Of a stretch of 64,000 bases of DNA, positions 33,893 to 49,800 are shown piece after piece. The stretch spans positions 204,001 through 268,000 of the forward strand of contig NZ_JNYJ01000038.1 in the NCBI RefSeq assembly GCF_000716715.1, written 5' to 3'. The notes beneath the pieces were generated by a model, which worked only from the letters and a program-made list of their open reading frames with translations, was not told where the DNA came from and made no database searches. Position 1 is the stretch's first letter. Every line of letters starts with the position of its first letter. Position numbers and translations under genes: made by a program. Origin of the DNA: Dactylosporangium aurantiacum (GTDB lineage Bacteria > Actinomycetota > Actinomycetes > Mycobacteriales > Micromonosporaceae).

Positions 33893-35272
33893 TCACCGGG
33901 GCCGGCGCACGGCCAGGGTCGCGGCGGCGGCCAGCAGCGACGCGACGCACAGCGTGGCGTCGGTGACCGCGGCCGCCGACGGTGCCGGCGCGAGCGAAAG
34001 GTACACCGTGCCGAAGGTGGCCACGCCGAGGACGGCGGCGAGCTGGGTGACGGTGGCGACCACGCCGCTGGCGTCGGCGGCGACCGCGGGCGGGACGTGG
34101 GCCAGGGCGACGCCGATGAGCGGGCTGAACGCGGCGCCCAGCGCCAGGCCGTACACCGCGCTCGCGGCCAGGTACGCCGGGCCCAGCGGCCGGTCGTCCC
34201 GGATCGTCCACGCCATGAGGGCGTAGCCGGCGGTGACGACGAGCAGGGCGGCCGGGATGACCCGGCGGTGCCAGTGCGCGGGCAGGCGGCGCCAGTTGAG
34301 GCTGCTCACGGCGAAGCCGACCGCGGCCGGCACCAGCACCAGGCCGGCCCGGGCCGGGCTGTAGCCGAGGTCGCGCTGGGTGTGTAGGCCGAGCGTGAAC
34401 AGGAACCCGGCGTAGGAGGCCATCACGGCCAGGATCGCCAGGCAGGCGGGGACCAGCCCCGGCGAGCGCAGCACCAGGCCCGAGATGAGCGGCGCCGGGC
34501 CGCGCCGCTGCACCGCGGCGAAGGCGCCGAAGAGCGCGCCGGCCGCGGCGAGGCTCGCCCAGGTCCACCACGGCCAGCCCGCCTCGTGCCCCAGGACCAG
34601 CGGCAGGACCAGCGCCAGCACCGCGGCGGCGAGGGTGGCCACGCCGAGCGGGTCCAGGGTGCGGGCCCGCGAGCCACGGTCGGCGGGCAGGTGCCGGCGG
34701 CCGAGCAGCAGCAGGGCCAGCCCGACCGGGACGTTGACCAGGAAGACCGGCCGCCAGCCGGTGCCTAGCAGGTCCGCGTCGGTGAGGAAGCCGCCGAGGG
34801 CCTGCCCGGCGACGGCCGCGCCGGCGAGGACCGCGCCGTAGAGGCCCAGCGCCCGGGTGCGGGCCGGGCCGGTGAAGGCCCGCTGGATGATGCTGAACAC
34901 CTGCGGCACCATCAGGGCCGCGCCGGCGCCCTGCAGCAGGCGGCAGGCGATCAGCGCGCCGGTCGACGGGGCGAGCCCGCACAGCAGGGACGCGGCGGTG
35001 AACGCGGCCAGCCCCGCCTGGAACGCGCGGCCGTGGCCGTGCCGGTCGCCGAGGCGGGCGCCGGTGACGAGCAGCACGGCGTACGAGATGGCGTAGCCGG
35101 CGACGACGAGCTGCAGGCCGGCCCCGGTCGCGTGCAGGTCGACGCGGATCGACGGCACCGCGACGTTGACGATCGAGACGTCGAGCACGGCCATGAACTG
35201 GCCGCCGAGGACGGTCGCCAGCAGCGCGCCGCCGGCCCGTGCGACCGGCGGCCGGTCAGTCAGAACGGTCAT
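33893..35272 (-). CDS. EmrB/QacA-type (DHA2) MFS drug exporter
   Basis: Proton-coupled exporter of 459 aa with about 14 helices. Motifs: QFMAVLDVSIVNVAVPSI in helix 1, GARLGDRHGHGRAF loop, and GAGAALMVPQVFSI. This is the actinomycete antibiotic-resistance exporter type. An earlier ATG at 35320 adds 16 residues. It is divergent from an MmyB-type regulator that probably controls it. Confidence 0.9.
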   Translation of the reverse strand: MTVLTDRPPVARAGGALLATVLGGQFMAVLDVSIVNVAVPSIRVDLHATGAGLQLVVAGYAISYAVLLVTGARLGDRHGHGRAFQAGLAAFTAASLLCGLAPSTGALIACRLLQGAGAALMVPQVFSIIQRAFTGPARTRALGLYGAVLAGAAVAGQALGGFLTDADLLGTGWRPVFLVNVPVGLALLLLGRRHLPADRGSRARTLDPLGVATLAAAVLALVLPLVLGHEAGWPWWTWASLAAAGALFGAFAAVQRRGPAPLISGLVLRSPGLVPACLAILAVMASYAGFLFTLGLHTQRDLGYSPARAGLVLVPAAVGFAVSSLNWRRLPAHWHRRVIPAALLVVTAGYALMAWTIRDDRPLGPAYLAASAVYGLALGAAFSPLIGVALAHVPPAVAADASGVVATVTQLAAVLGVATFGTVYLSLAPAPSAAAVTDATLCVASLLAAAATLAVRRPR

Positions 35273-35365
35273 GTCCGCAGCCTGCGCGGGCGCCGGCACC
35301 GGTAACGAGAGCCCGCTCATCCTGGTACCGGCAGCACCTGGCAGCACCGGCGCGGCGGCGCGACG

Positions 35366-36235
35366 ATGGAGGGCGTGACCGCGACGTCCCGGGCCGAGCT
35401 GGCCGCCTTCCTGCGCTCCCGCCGGGCCCGGATCACCCCCGCGGACGTCGGCCTGCCGCCCGGGTTCCGGCGCCGGACGCCCGGGTTGCGGCGGGAGGAG
35501 CTGGCGCAGCTCGCCGGGGTCGGCGTCACCTGGTACACGTGGCTGGAGCAGGGCCGGGCGATCAACGCGAGCGTCCAGGTGCTCGACGCGATCGCCCGCA
35601 CGCTGCGGCTCGACGAGGCCGAGCGGGAGCATTTGTACCGGCTCGCCGACGTCCCGGCCTTCACGCCCCAGCCGGCCGCCTGCCCGCTCGAACCGCAGAT
35701 CCAGCTGATCCTGGACGGCCTGGCGCTGCCGGCGTGCGTGTACAACGGCCGCTACGACCTGCTCGCCTGGAACGCGCCCTACGCCCGGCTCTTCGCCGAC
35801 CTGGTGCGCCGCACGGGCCGCGAGCGCAACGCGCTCTGGCACCTCTTCGTCACCCCCGAGTGCTGCATGCCGTTCGTCAATCTCGCCGAGGAGCTGCCGC
35901 TGATGGTGGCCACGATGCGGGCCACGTTCGCCCGGCACCTCGGCGAGCCGGCGTGGGAGGGGTTCGTGCGCGACCTGTCCGCGGCCAGCCCCGCGTTCGC
36001 CGCGGCGTGGCAGTCGCACGACGTGGCGGTGCCCGGCAGCCGGTTGAAGATCTTCCGCCACGGGACCCTCGGCGACCTGCGGCTGGCCACGCAGAGCATG
36101 CAGCTCGCGGGCACCCCGGAGGCCCGGATGATCGTCTACGCCCCGGGCGACGCGGCCACGGCGGCGGCGCTGCGGCGGCTCGAGGCGGCCGGGACGGGGT
36201 TCGCGGGCTGCACCAATCACCGCGAACCCGCCTGA
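35366..36235 (+). CDS. XRE-family regulator with MmyB-like ligand-binding domain
   Basis: Transcription factor of 289 aa. An N-terminal Cro/C1 helix-turn-helix (about 25-90; RREELAQLAGVGVTWYTWLEQGR) precedes a PAS-like MmyB domain (about 105-280; PACVYNGRYDLLAWNAPYARLF, GDLRLATQSM). The family is common in actinomycetes and binds fatty-acid-like or other small ligands. Two GGCAGCACC repeats in the gap to the divergent exporter gene (about 35330-35350) could be its operator. Confidence 0.9.
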   Translation: MEGVTATSRAELAAFLRSRRARITPADVGLPPGFRRRTPGLRREELAQLAGVGVTWYTWLEQGRAINASVQVLDAIARTLRLDEAEREHLYRLADVPAFTPQPAACPLEPQIQLILDGLALPACVYNGRYDLLAWNAPYARLFADLVRRTGRERNALWHLFVTPECCMPFVNLAEELPLMVATMRATFARHLGEPAWEGFVRDLSAASPAFAAAWQSHDVAVPGSRLKIFRHGTLGDLRLATQSMQLAGTPEARMIVYAPGDAATAAALRRLEAAGTGFAGCTNHREPA

Positions 36236-36270
36236 GCCGGACACGGCTCTTTACCGGGACTGCCAGCGCG

Positions 36271-36288
36271 GTTAGTTTGTTAGGTAAC
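36271..36288 (+). promoter_or_regulatory. GTTAG-type motif upstream of the large secreted protein gene
   Basis: GTTAGTTTGTTAGGTAAC, about 120 bp before the start codon, in an AT-richer patch. The core GTTAGGTA also precedes the gene at 2898. Possibly a promoter or activator site. Confidence 0.3.
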
Positions 36289-36304
36289 ACAACGAACCAC
36301 GCAC

Positions 36305-36340
36305 GGACCGGTTGACTCCTCGGCGGGAGAAGACCGGTCC
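36305..36340 (+). terminator. terminator or attenuator hairpin in the leader of the large secreted protein gene
   Basis: GGACCGGT / ACCGGTCC with an inner CTCC/GGAG stem, followed by CCTTTCC. It lies 70 bp after the regulator stop and after the GTTAG motif, so it is either the regulator's terminator or an attenuator. Confidence 0.6.
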
Positions 36341-36409
36341 TTTCCGCACAGCGTCTTTCGGCGAGCCGCTGCGCGCAGCGTCCTGTGTCCACCCCGCACA
36401 AGGAGCTCC

Positions 36410-42216
<5,807 letters not shown>

Positions 42217-42220
<4 letters not shown>

Positions 42221-42693
42221 AGTTTCTCGTCGCGATCCTGGCATTCACGATGCTGGGGCTCGCCCCCGGCGACCTCACCCTTGAGGTCGCCGGGGACGGC
42301 GCCGAGGGGGTGACCGTCCGCGCGTTCGGCGCGGACGGCCGCCCCGCCGAGGGCGACCTCCGGCTGGTGCTGACCGCCACGGCGGAAGGCGGCCGGACGG
42401 TCGGTCCCCTGCAGCTCAACCCCGCGGCGGAGGGCCGTGGCTTCTACACCTCGGGCCCGGTCCTCGCACCGGGCACGTGGACCGTCGTGGTCGCCGGTCC
42501 GGGTGCGGACCCGGTCAAGGCCACGTCGGTGGTGGAGGCCAGGGCCGCGCAGTCACCGCCGCCGCCCGTGTCCAGATCGGCGCCGCCGGCGCCGCGGTCC
42601 TCCTCGCACCTGTGGTGGTGGGGGCTCGCCGCGGCGGTCGCGGCGGGCGCGTTCGCGGTCACCGCGGTCGTGCGGCTGCGCCGCACCCGCTGA
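42217..42693 (+). CDS. small membrane-anchored secreted protein coupled to the giant protein
   Basis: Protein of 158 aa with a signal peptide (MKFLVAILAFTMLGLAPG), a beta-rich domain (about 20-105), a Pro/Ser linker and a C-terminal membrane helix (WWWGLAAAVAAGAFAVTAVV) ending in RLRRTR. The GTG start overlaps the stop of the giant gene (GTGA), so co-translation is expected. It resembles copper-resistance CopC/YtkA-like small domains only in outline. It may tether or assist its neighbour; this is inference. Confidence 0.75.
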
Positions 42694-43661
42694 CCCGCGC
42701 CGGTGGCCGGTGCGGTGCGGTCGTCCCGCACCAGCCGGCCTCCGGTGGCGGCCGGTGCGGTGCGGTCCTGCCGCACCCGCCGGCCCTCGGCGAAGGTCAA
42801 CATCAGCACGGAGAGCAACAGCAGTCCCGCGCCGGCCGCTGACCACCCGGTCAGCGGCTCGTGCAGGACCACGACGCCGAGGGCGACCGCGGCGACCGGT
42901 TCGACCAGGGCCACGACCGCCGCGGTCGTGGCCCTGACCACGGTGAGGCCGGCGAAGAACAGCGCGTAGGCCAGGGCGGTCGGCACCGCGCCGAGGAACG
43001 CCAGCAGCCCGATCGTCTCGCCGGCGCCGCCCCGGGTGGGCAGCAGCCCCTCGGCCAGGGCGAGCGGCAGCAGGGCCACGGAACCGACCGCGAAACCGCC
43101 GAGCGCCGAGTCGTACGGGTCGTCCGTCGCGGCCCGGTTGAGCAGCGTGACGGCGGCGTACCCGGCCGCGGACACCAGTGCCACGGCGAGCCCCTGCAGC
43201 GGGCTGCGGCCCCCGCCGGACGCCCCCGTCAGCAGCACCAGACCGGCCAGCGACACCGCCATGATCGCGGCGCCGGCGCGGCCGAGCCGCTCACCGAGGA
43301 AGAGCCGCGCGCCGAGGGCGACCAGCACCGGCCCGGACCCGAGGACCACGACCGTGGCGACGGCGACGCCGGCCAGGTCGATCGCCACGTAGTAGGTCGT
43401 CTGGTAGAGCGCCATGCCCAGGCCGTTGAGCACCAGCCGGCCCCAGCCGCGCGGGGTGTCACCGTCCCGCCTGCCGAGCGGGCGCAGGGCCACGAGCAGC
43501 AGCAGGCCGCCGAGGTACCGCCAGAACGTGACCGCGACCGGGCCCAGGCCGCTGTGGTCGTACAGGACGGCCGCGACGAACCCTCCGACGCCCCACGCGA
43601 CGGCCGCGAACGCGATGAAGCACAACCCCCGCCCGACGGACAGGATTGCATTATGTCCCAT
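42444..43661 (-). CDS. EamA-type DMT transporter with an antisense-encoded tail
   Basis: Drug/metabolite exporter of 405 aa. Residues 1-290 make ten helices in two EamA repeats (FIAFAAVAWGVGGFVAA, LGAVPTALAYALFFAGL). The last ~115 residues are not transporter-like: first GxRVRxxRTAPA repeats encoded by a 45-bp minisatellite, then sequence antisense to the neighbouring plus-strand gene. No stop codon exists at the natural end, giving a 250-bp convergent overlap. The start at 43661 is the only ATG near helix 1 but lacks a clear ribosome binding site. Confidence 0.82.
   Translation of the reverse strand: MGHNAILSVGRGLCFIAFAAVAWGVGGFVAAVLYDHSGLGPVAVTFWRYLGGLLLLVALRPLGRRDGDTPRGWGRLVLNGLGMALYQTTYYVAIDLAGVAVATVVVLGSGPVLVALGARLFLGERLGRAGAAIMAVSLAGLVLLTGASGGGRSPLQGLAVALVSAAGYAAVTLLNRAATDDPYDSALGGFAVGSVALLPLALAEGLLPTRGGAGETIGLLAFLGAVPTALAYALFFAGLTVVRATTAAVVALVEPVAAVALGVVVLHEPLTGWSAAGAGLLLLSVLMLTFAEGRRVRQDRTAPAATGGRLVRDDRTAPATGAGQRVRRSRTTAVTANAPAATAAASPHHHRCEEDRGAGGADLDTGGGGDCAALASTTDVALTGSAPGPATTTVHVPGARTGPEV
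42681..42790. repeat. 45-bp minisatellite at a convergent gene junction
   Basis: Two full 45-bp units (42681-42725 and 42726-42770) and a third partial one, sharing CCGCACC at the start and GGTGCGGTGCGGTC near the end. It begins in the last codons of the plus-strand gene and encodes the repeated tail of the minus-strand transporter. Confidence 0.75.
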
Positions 43662-44061
43662 TTGTACTTGACTCCCGAATTGTCGTGAGAATAGACACCT
43701 TCACGAAACGCGGGCAGCCGTCATCGCCCCGGGACGTTGACCGGGGATTGTTTCGTTCGCCTGCCCGCTAGCGGATGGGCGGCGAAAGCACGACACGCAA
43801 GCACATGGAGCGCACGCTAGCGATCCCCCGGCGGCGGGACACCTGAATTGCCGTTCACGATCACGTTCTGGTGACAGATACCGGCGGGGCTCGTGATGAT
43901 CATCACCGTTTGAGGCGACGTCACCCCAGCTGACCGGCGCTTTTCCGAGTGGCCGCGACAATCCGTGTCCGGCTTTTCATCGAATTGTCACCCTTCGATG
44001 GGACCCGGGTTTGGCGCATCGCCATTACGCTGTAGCGACACGCACAGCCGGAGGTCGCGCC
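43662..44061. other. 400-bp divergent intergenic region with nested inverted repeats
   Basis: Lower GC than its surroundings. GCGGGCAG (43710-43717) pairs with CTGCCCGC (43761-43768), enclosing CCCCGG (43727-43732) / CCGGGG (43741-43746). If transcribed toward the DMT gene it would form a two-tier stem in the leader. No gene is convincing here. Confidence 0.5.
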
Positions 44062-45060
44062 GTGGCTCTTTCCGCACCCGACACGCTGGGTTCACCCGCG
44101 GAGGACGGCCTGCCCTGGACCCTCGACGGCGGCCGGGGCATCCTGGGTCTCGACCCCGTCACCGGCGCGCTCGTGCTGTGGGCCGCACTGATGGGCGTCA
44201 TCGTCCTGTTCATCATCTTCGCCGCGATCCTGTCCCGCTGGAGCCTGCACCGCATCAACCGGGCCGAGCATCGCGCCGAGGTCGCCGAGGCCGACGCCAG
44301 CCTCAGCCCCGCCGAGCGGGCCCGCCTGCGCGTCGAGGCCGGCGAGCTGATCCGCCAGGCCGCCGCGACCGCCGCCGCCGCCAAGCGCGCCGAGCTGGAG
44401 GTCGTCGAGGCCCAGGCCCGCGCCCTCGCCGCGCAGCAGGCCCGCGAGGTCGCCTGGGCCACGTTCGACGTCGCCCAGAAGGCCTACGAGGAGGCCCTGC
44501 GCGCCGCCTCCGCCATCGACCCGGACGCCCCGACCGACGCGGAGGAGGACGACAAGCGCGAGATCTCCCGGGCCGCCCTGGCCGCCTTCAAGCGCGGCGA
44601 CATCACCGTCGACGCCCTCGAGTCGGTCTTCCGCGGCGCCTCCGGCTGGGACCCGCTGCACGAGCTGCAGGCCCGCGAGATCGAGCTGCGCCGCTCCGCC
44701 GAGAGCCGGGCCCGCCGCCTGTACGACGCCGCCGCGGCGGCCGAGCGCGCCGCCGTCAAGGCCGCCGACGTGGCGGTCGTCGCCGCGCACGCCCTGGTCC
44801 AGGAGGCCGCGGAGGTCGCCGCCGAGGCCGCCGACCTGCGCAACACCCTCGACGCCGCCCGCCAGTCGGCGATCGTCGCCTCCACGATCACCCGCAAGAA
44901 GCGCCGCGTGCCGCAGCAGCGCACGAAGAACACCCGCGCCGCCGAGCCCCGCGCCGCCGTGGACACGACCGTCACGGTCCCCTCGGACCCGGACCGCACC
45001 CAGGACCTCCGCGGCGCCCTCGACGCCATGCCGGTCACCCCGCTCACCGAGGCCGCCTGA
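44062..45060 (+). CDS. membrane-anchored Ala-rich coiled-coil protein, 332 aa
   Basis: Function unknown. One membrane helix (about 35-58; ALVLWAALMGVIVLFIIF) is followed by long Ala/Glu/Arg-rich helices (about 60-285) with heptad-like character, and a basic, disordered tail with KKRRVPQQRTK. GTG 44062 is set by GGAGG 7 nt upstream. The topology suggests a scaffold on the inner face of the membrane. No close domain recognised. Confidence 0.75.
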   Translation: MALSAPDTLGSPAEDGLPWTLDGGRGILGLDPVTGALVLWAALMGVIVLFIIFAAILSRWSLHRINRAEHRAEVAEADASLSPAERARLRVEAGELIRQAAATAAAAKRAELEVVEAQARALAAQQAREVAWATFDVAQKAYEEALRAASAIDPDAPTDAEEDDKREISRAALAAFKRGDITVDALESVFRGASGWDPLHELQAREIELRRSAESRARRLYDAAAAAERAAVKAADVAVVAAHALVQEAAEVAAEAADLRNTLDAARQSAIVASTITRKKRRVPQQRTKNTRAAEPRAAVDTTVTVPSDPDRTQDLRGALDAMPVTPLTEAA

Positions 45061-45118
45061 TCCGACCCCCCGCGCGCGGCGGGCGGCATCGCGGCGCCAC
45101 CGGGCGGGACCGTCGCGG

Positions 45119-46705
45119 TCAGTAGGCCTGGACGGTCCACTTCTGGTTCGGGGCGGCGGTGCAGTCCCAGATGATGACCGGGCTGCCGGCGCCGGTGGCG
45201 CCGTTCTGGACGTCGAGGCACCGCTTGGAGTTCACGTTCTGCAGGGTGCCGTCGCCGCGCAGCGTCCAGCGCTGGGCGGGGGTGCCGTTGCAGGTGAAGA
45301 GGCGCACCGGGGTCTGGTTGGCGGTGCCGGCGTTCTGCACGTCGAGGCAGCCGCCGTCGGCGCGGACGGTGCCGTCGGCCTGGAACGCCCAGCGCTGGTT
45401 GGAGCGGCCCGTGCCGCGGGGGTCGCAGTTGTCGATGACGGCACGGTTGGCCTCGCCGGCGCGGTACTCCAGGCACTTGCTCGAGCCGACGCCGCGCAGC
45501 TGGCCGCTGAGCCCGGGCGGCGGCGCCGGGGAGCTGGCGGACTTCGACGGGGACGCCGAGGCGCTCGGCGGCGGGGCGGCCGGAGCCGAGGACCTCGACC
45601 GGCTCGGCGACGCGCTCGCCGAGGCCGCGCCGCCGGACGGTGACGGCGAGCCGGCGTCCCTGGTCAGCTCGGGCAGGCCGTTCACCCCGGGGAACCGCTG
45701 CGGGCTGGCGTCCGCGGACGCCGGGGCCGGCGTGCTGCCGGTGCTGCGGACCAGCTGGAGGACGACGGCGCCGGTGACGAGCAGGATCAGCACGGCCACG
45801 GCGACCGCGCCGACCGGGTAGCGGCGCCACGCGGCGGCCCGGCGCCGGGCGCCGCGGTAGTCGGGGCCGTCCTCGTCGACGGGGTCGTCGGTGACGATGG
45901 CGACGGCCGGCGGCACGTAGTCGGCGACGGTCGGCGAGTCGTCGGCGGCCACCACGACCTGCGCCACCCCGACCGGCTGCGCCACCCCGACCGGCTGCGG
46001 CGCGACGACCGGCTCGGCGGCGCCGAGGGGCCCGGTGCCCAAAGGCTCGACGGCAGGCTCGGCAGAGGGCTCAGCGGCGGGCTCGACGACGGTCTCGGCA
46101 GAGGGCACGGCGAAGGGCTCGGCGGCGGGCTGGACGATGCGCTCGGCGGCGGGCTCGGCGAGCGGCTCGGCGACGACGGGCACGGACGCGACGACCGGAG
46201 CCGCCACGGCGGGAGCGGTGAAGTCGGCCGGATCCAGCAGGGCGGGTGCCTCGACGGACAGCGCCACCGGCGCAGCGTCCACGACGGGCGACTCGGCCGT
46301 GCTCGCCCGCATCTCGCCGGCGAGCGTGCCGACCGTCGCCGGATCCTCCGAGTCGAAGGGGTCGTCCTCGGCGGCGGCGTCCACGGCGCCGGCATCGTCC
46401 ACCGCCGCGTCGGCGGCATCGTCGGAGGAGTCGAAGCCGGCGAAGAAGTCCGGCTCGTCGTCCGTGACGGGCACGGCCGGGATCGAGGCGGTCGCGATCG
46501 CGGTCGGGCCGCCGCGGCGCTGGCGGGGAATCGCCGCACCTGCCGGGAACGTCGGCTTCGCCGGGTTGAACGGCTCGGGCAGGAGGGGGACCTTCGCGGT
46601 GGCGGAGGCCGTCGGCGGGACGCGGTGCCGAGCCCTCCGGTCCGCACGCCGCGGCGTTGCGCCCGGCTGCTGCTCCTGCTCGTTGCCGTCGTCAACGGCG
46701 GACAT
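45119..46705 (-). CDS. membrane protein with C-terminal ricin-type lectin domain
   Basis: Protein of 528 aa. A long acidic Ala/Pro/Val/Glu-rich cytoplasmic part (1-285) precedes one membrane helix (about 292-315; GAVAVAVLILLVTGAVVL). A Ser/Pro/Ala linker then leads to an external ricin-B lectin domain (about 400-528) with three QxW-type repeats: NQRWAF, AQRWTL and NQKWTV. The cytoplasmic part contains (A/E)PAAEP repeats. The lectin likely binds galactose- or xylose-type glycans. Transmembrane signalling or wall anchoring are both possible. Confidence 0.8.
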   Translation of the reverse strand: MSAVDDGNEQEQQPGATPRRADRRARHRVPPTASATAKVPLLPEPFNPAKPTFPAGAAIPRQRRGGPTAIATASIPAVPVTDDEPDFFAGFDSSDDAADAAVDDAGAVDAAAEDDPFDSEDPATVGTLAGEMRASTAESPVVDAAPVALSVEAPALLDPADFTAPAVAAPVVASVPVVAEPLAEPAAERIVQPAAEPFAVPSAETVVEPAAEPSAEPAVEPLGTGPLGAAEPVVAPQPVGVAQPVGVAQVVVAADDSPTVADYVPPAVAIVTDDPVDEDGPDYRGARRRAAAWRRYPVGAVAVAVLILLVTGAVVLQLVRSTGSTPAPASADASPQRFPGVNGLPELTRDAGSPSPSGGAASASASPSRSRSSAPAAPPPSASASPSKSASSPAPPPGLSGQLRGVGSSKCLEYRAGEANRAVIDNCDPRGTGRSNQRWAFQADGTVRADGGCLDVQNAGTANQTPVRLFTCNGTPAQRWTLRGDGTLQNVNSKRCLDVQNGATGAGSPVIIWDCTAAPNQKWTVQAY

Positions 46706-46820
46706 ACCCGAAGTGCTCCTTCCAGCGGCCATCCTTGCCCGCTGCACCGTAGCCTGCGCGAGCAAGGACGCGCGACCGGCCGTTCGGCCCCAACAGGAGC
46801 GGTCCGTTGCCATTGGCCGG

Positions 46821-46826
46821 TAAGTT
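46821..46826 (+). promoter_or_regulatory. -10 box TAAGTT of the leaderless Hsp90-like gene
   Basis: TAAGTT, 7 nt, then ATG 46834. No ribosome binding site. Confidence 0.4.
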
Positions 46827-46833
46827 TTCCCGC

Positions 46834-49800
46834 ATGGCTCCTGACGGCTGGGAAACGTTCGCGGCACAGCACACGGTGTGGGGCCGGGTGACCGACGCAG
46901 CGTCACATCGCGACCGCGCGGTGACGCTCGTGCGCCAGCTCGCCGAGGCCAGGACGCGGGCGGCGGCCACGCTCGCCACCGAGCCGGCCGACCCGTGGCA
47001 GGACACGGACTTCGCGCGGCGGATGTCGGAGCAGGTGGCGAGCCTGATCGGGTTCCTGCCCGACGACGTGCGGTTCAGCGGGGCGGAGGCGGCGCTGCTG
47101 GTGACGACGCCCTTCCTGCACGACGCGCTGTGGGCGGGCATCGCCGCGGCCGAGCGCGGGGTGCAGCCGGGTGACCTCGAGCCGTCGCAGGACGCCTCCA
47201 GCGACCGGGCCGCGTTCGAGCGGTTCGCCCAGACCTACGCCCAGCCGCACCGCCGCGCGCTCGCCGCGATCCGGGCGGGCCGGCGGGAGGCCGCCGCGGA
47301 GCTGGGCTGGTGGCTGCTGCACCGGTGGATCGGCCGGCGGCCCGCGGCGTACCAGCCGGCGACGATCGAGGCGCTGATCCGCGGGCCGGAGGGGCAGACG
47401 CAGGACCTGAAGAGCGCGCTGGACGACGAGCCGCAGAAGCGCCTGGCCGAGCTGCTGCGGGCGATCCGCGCCGACCCCGCGTTCCTGAACCGGCACGACC
47501 GGCCGGAGTCGCTGGTGTCGCAGGACCGGCACGGCACGCGCGAGCGGCTGGTCGCGTTCCTGCTGACGATCGCCCGGTGGCTGGCGATCGAGGCGACGGT
47601 GCTGCCCGAGGTCATCGGCGAGCACCTCGGCATCGGCGACCCGGTCACGCCGCGGCAGGTCATCGACACGGTGCACGCGGCCCGGTGGGACCTGCGCGGC
47701 GCCACGCTGGTGCTCGACGCGGACTGCGCGCACCCGTCGATCGAGGTGGCGCTGCGGGTCCACATCGAGACGCTGAACCAGCTGCTCGCCGAGGCGCAGC
47801 GGGCGGCCGCCCGGGACGACTCCCTCATCGCGCTGCGCCACCTGCCGAACCGCGCGGCCACCGACGAGGTGCGCCCGGCGGTCGTCGACGGCGTCCCGGC
47901 CTACCAGTCGGCCGGGGTCCGGTTCCGGCTGGCCGAGGACCGGATCCGCGAGCTGCTGATGGGTGAGCAGCTGTACGGCGACCCGGCCCTGGCGATCCGC
48001 GAGCTGTACCAGAACGCCCTGGACGCGTGCCGGTACCGCGAGGCGCGCACGGAGTACCTGACCCGGACCACGGGTGAGACGCTGCCGTGGGACGGCCGGA
48101 TCCGCTTCGTGCAGGGGGTCGACGAGTCCGGCCGGCCGTACCTGGACTGCGCGGACAACGGCATCGGCATGGGCGTACGGGAGCTGAGCGAGGTGTTCTC
48201 GCAGGCCGGTGTGCGCCTCGCCGACCTGCCGGAGTTCCTGGAGGAGCAGGCGGAGTGGGCCCGGCTCGACCCGCCGGTGCAGCTGTTCCCCAACAGCCGG
48301 TTCGGCATCGGTGTCCTGAGCTACTTCATGCTCGCCGACGAGCTGACGGTCGAGACGTGCCGGATGGGCCGCGACGGGCAGGCGGGTGAGCGGCTGCGGG
48401 TGTCGATCGCGGGTCCGGGCAGCCTGTTCCGGATCCAGGACCTCGGGCCGGGCACGGAGTCGGGCACGACGGTGCGGCTGCACCTGCGCGACGGGGTGAC
48501 CGTGGCGTCCGTCGAGGAGCTGCGCAAGCTGCTGTGGGTGGCCGAGTTCGCCACCGACGCGACCGACGGCGTGGAGACCCAGCAGTGGGCGCCCGGGCAG
48601 CTGTCGGAGGCGGCCACCGCGCTCGACGACGACGAGGACGAGGACGAGGAGGGGGTCGGCGCCGGAGTGGTCGCGGCCGAGGGGTCGCGGGTGTGGTGGT
48701 GCAAGGGCACCGGCGCGCTGCTCGCCGACGGCCTCTACGCCGGCAAGGAGATCTTCGGCGCGGTGGTCAACCTCAACCGGGACCTCGCGCCGCGGCTGTC
48801 GGTCGACCGGACGAAGATCCTCGCGTACCGGGAGGACGACGTCGACCGGCTGCTGTGGGAGGCGGTGCCGGCGCTCACCGCACCGGGCACCACGCTGCTG
48901 GGCTACGAGTGGCTGTGCCGGCTGGCGCCGATCCGCCCGCTGGTCGCGGACCTGATCTTCGAGCAGGCGATCGAGCGCGGCCACGGCAAGTGGGACATGG
49001 ACGGCGAGACCGTCGACGCCGCGGTCACCGGCTGTTTCGTGGCCAACGACGGGCCGGTCGGCGGGCCGGACGAGCTGGTCGAGTGGCGGCTGACGGCCCT
49101 GGCGGCCGGCGGGCGCTACCGCAAGGTGCTCAAGCCCGGCGCGGACTGGAAGCGCGCGCTGCGGTCCCGGCCGTCGGACGCGCTGCTGCTCAGCGTGGAC
49201 GTCGACGGCACCGGCCCGTGGCTGGACCCGGTCGACATCGTGCCGCTGGTGCACCTGGTGCGGGCCGCGCGCAAGACCGGCCGCAGCGCGCCGGAGATCG
49301 CGGCCCGGCTCGACCAGCTCGGCTACGAGCCGTCGGTGGGCGCCGCGCAGGTCGGCGTCGACCCCGACGACCTGATCTTCACCAGCCGCGACGTGGACGG
49401 CACCCGGCCGTGGATGCACCCGGACCAGCCGGTGCACCTCGTACACCTGCTGCGGGCGGCACACAAGACGGGCCGGCCGATCCAGGAGATCGTCGCCCGG
49501 CTGCGGCAGCTGGGCTTCGACGTGGACGTCGACGTGGACATGCTGCCGATCGAGCAGTTCGGCCCGAAGGACCTGACGATCGCCAGCCGGGACCTCGACG
49601 GCTCGCACCCGTGGCTGGACCCGCGGGAGCCGGTGACGCGGCTGCACGTGCTGCGCGCCGCGCACAAGGTCGACCTGCCGGCCGACGAGACGGCGGCGCG
49701 GCTGGCGCTGCTGGGCTACCCGCTGGAGCCGGGCTGGGAGTCGCTGACGGTCGAGTCGGACGACCTGGTCCTCATCTCCCGGGACCTGGACAGTACGTCG

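Noticed and set aside
45950..46160. Repeats (A/E)PAAEP in the ricin-domain gene as a mobile or regulatory repeat
   Set aside because: In-frame low-complexity coding sequence of a disordered region; no regular DNA period.
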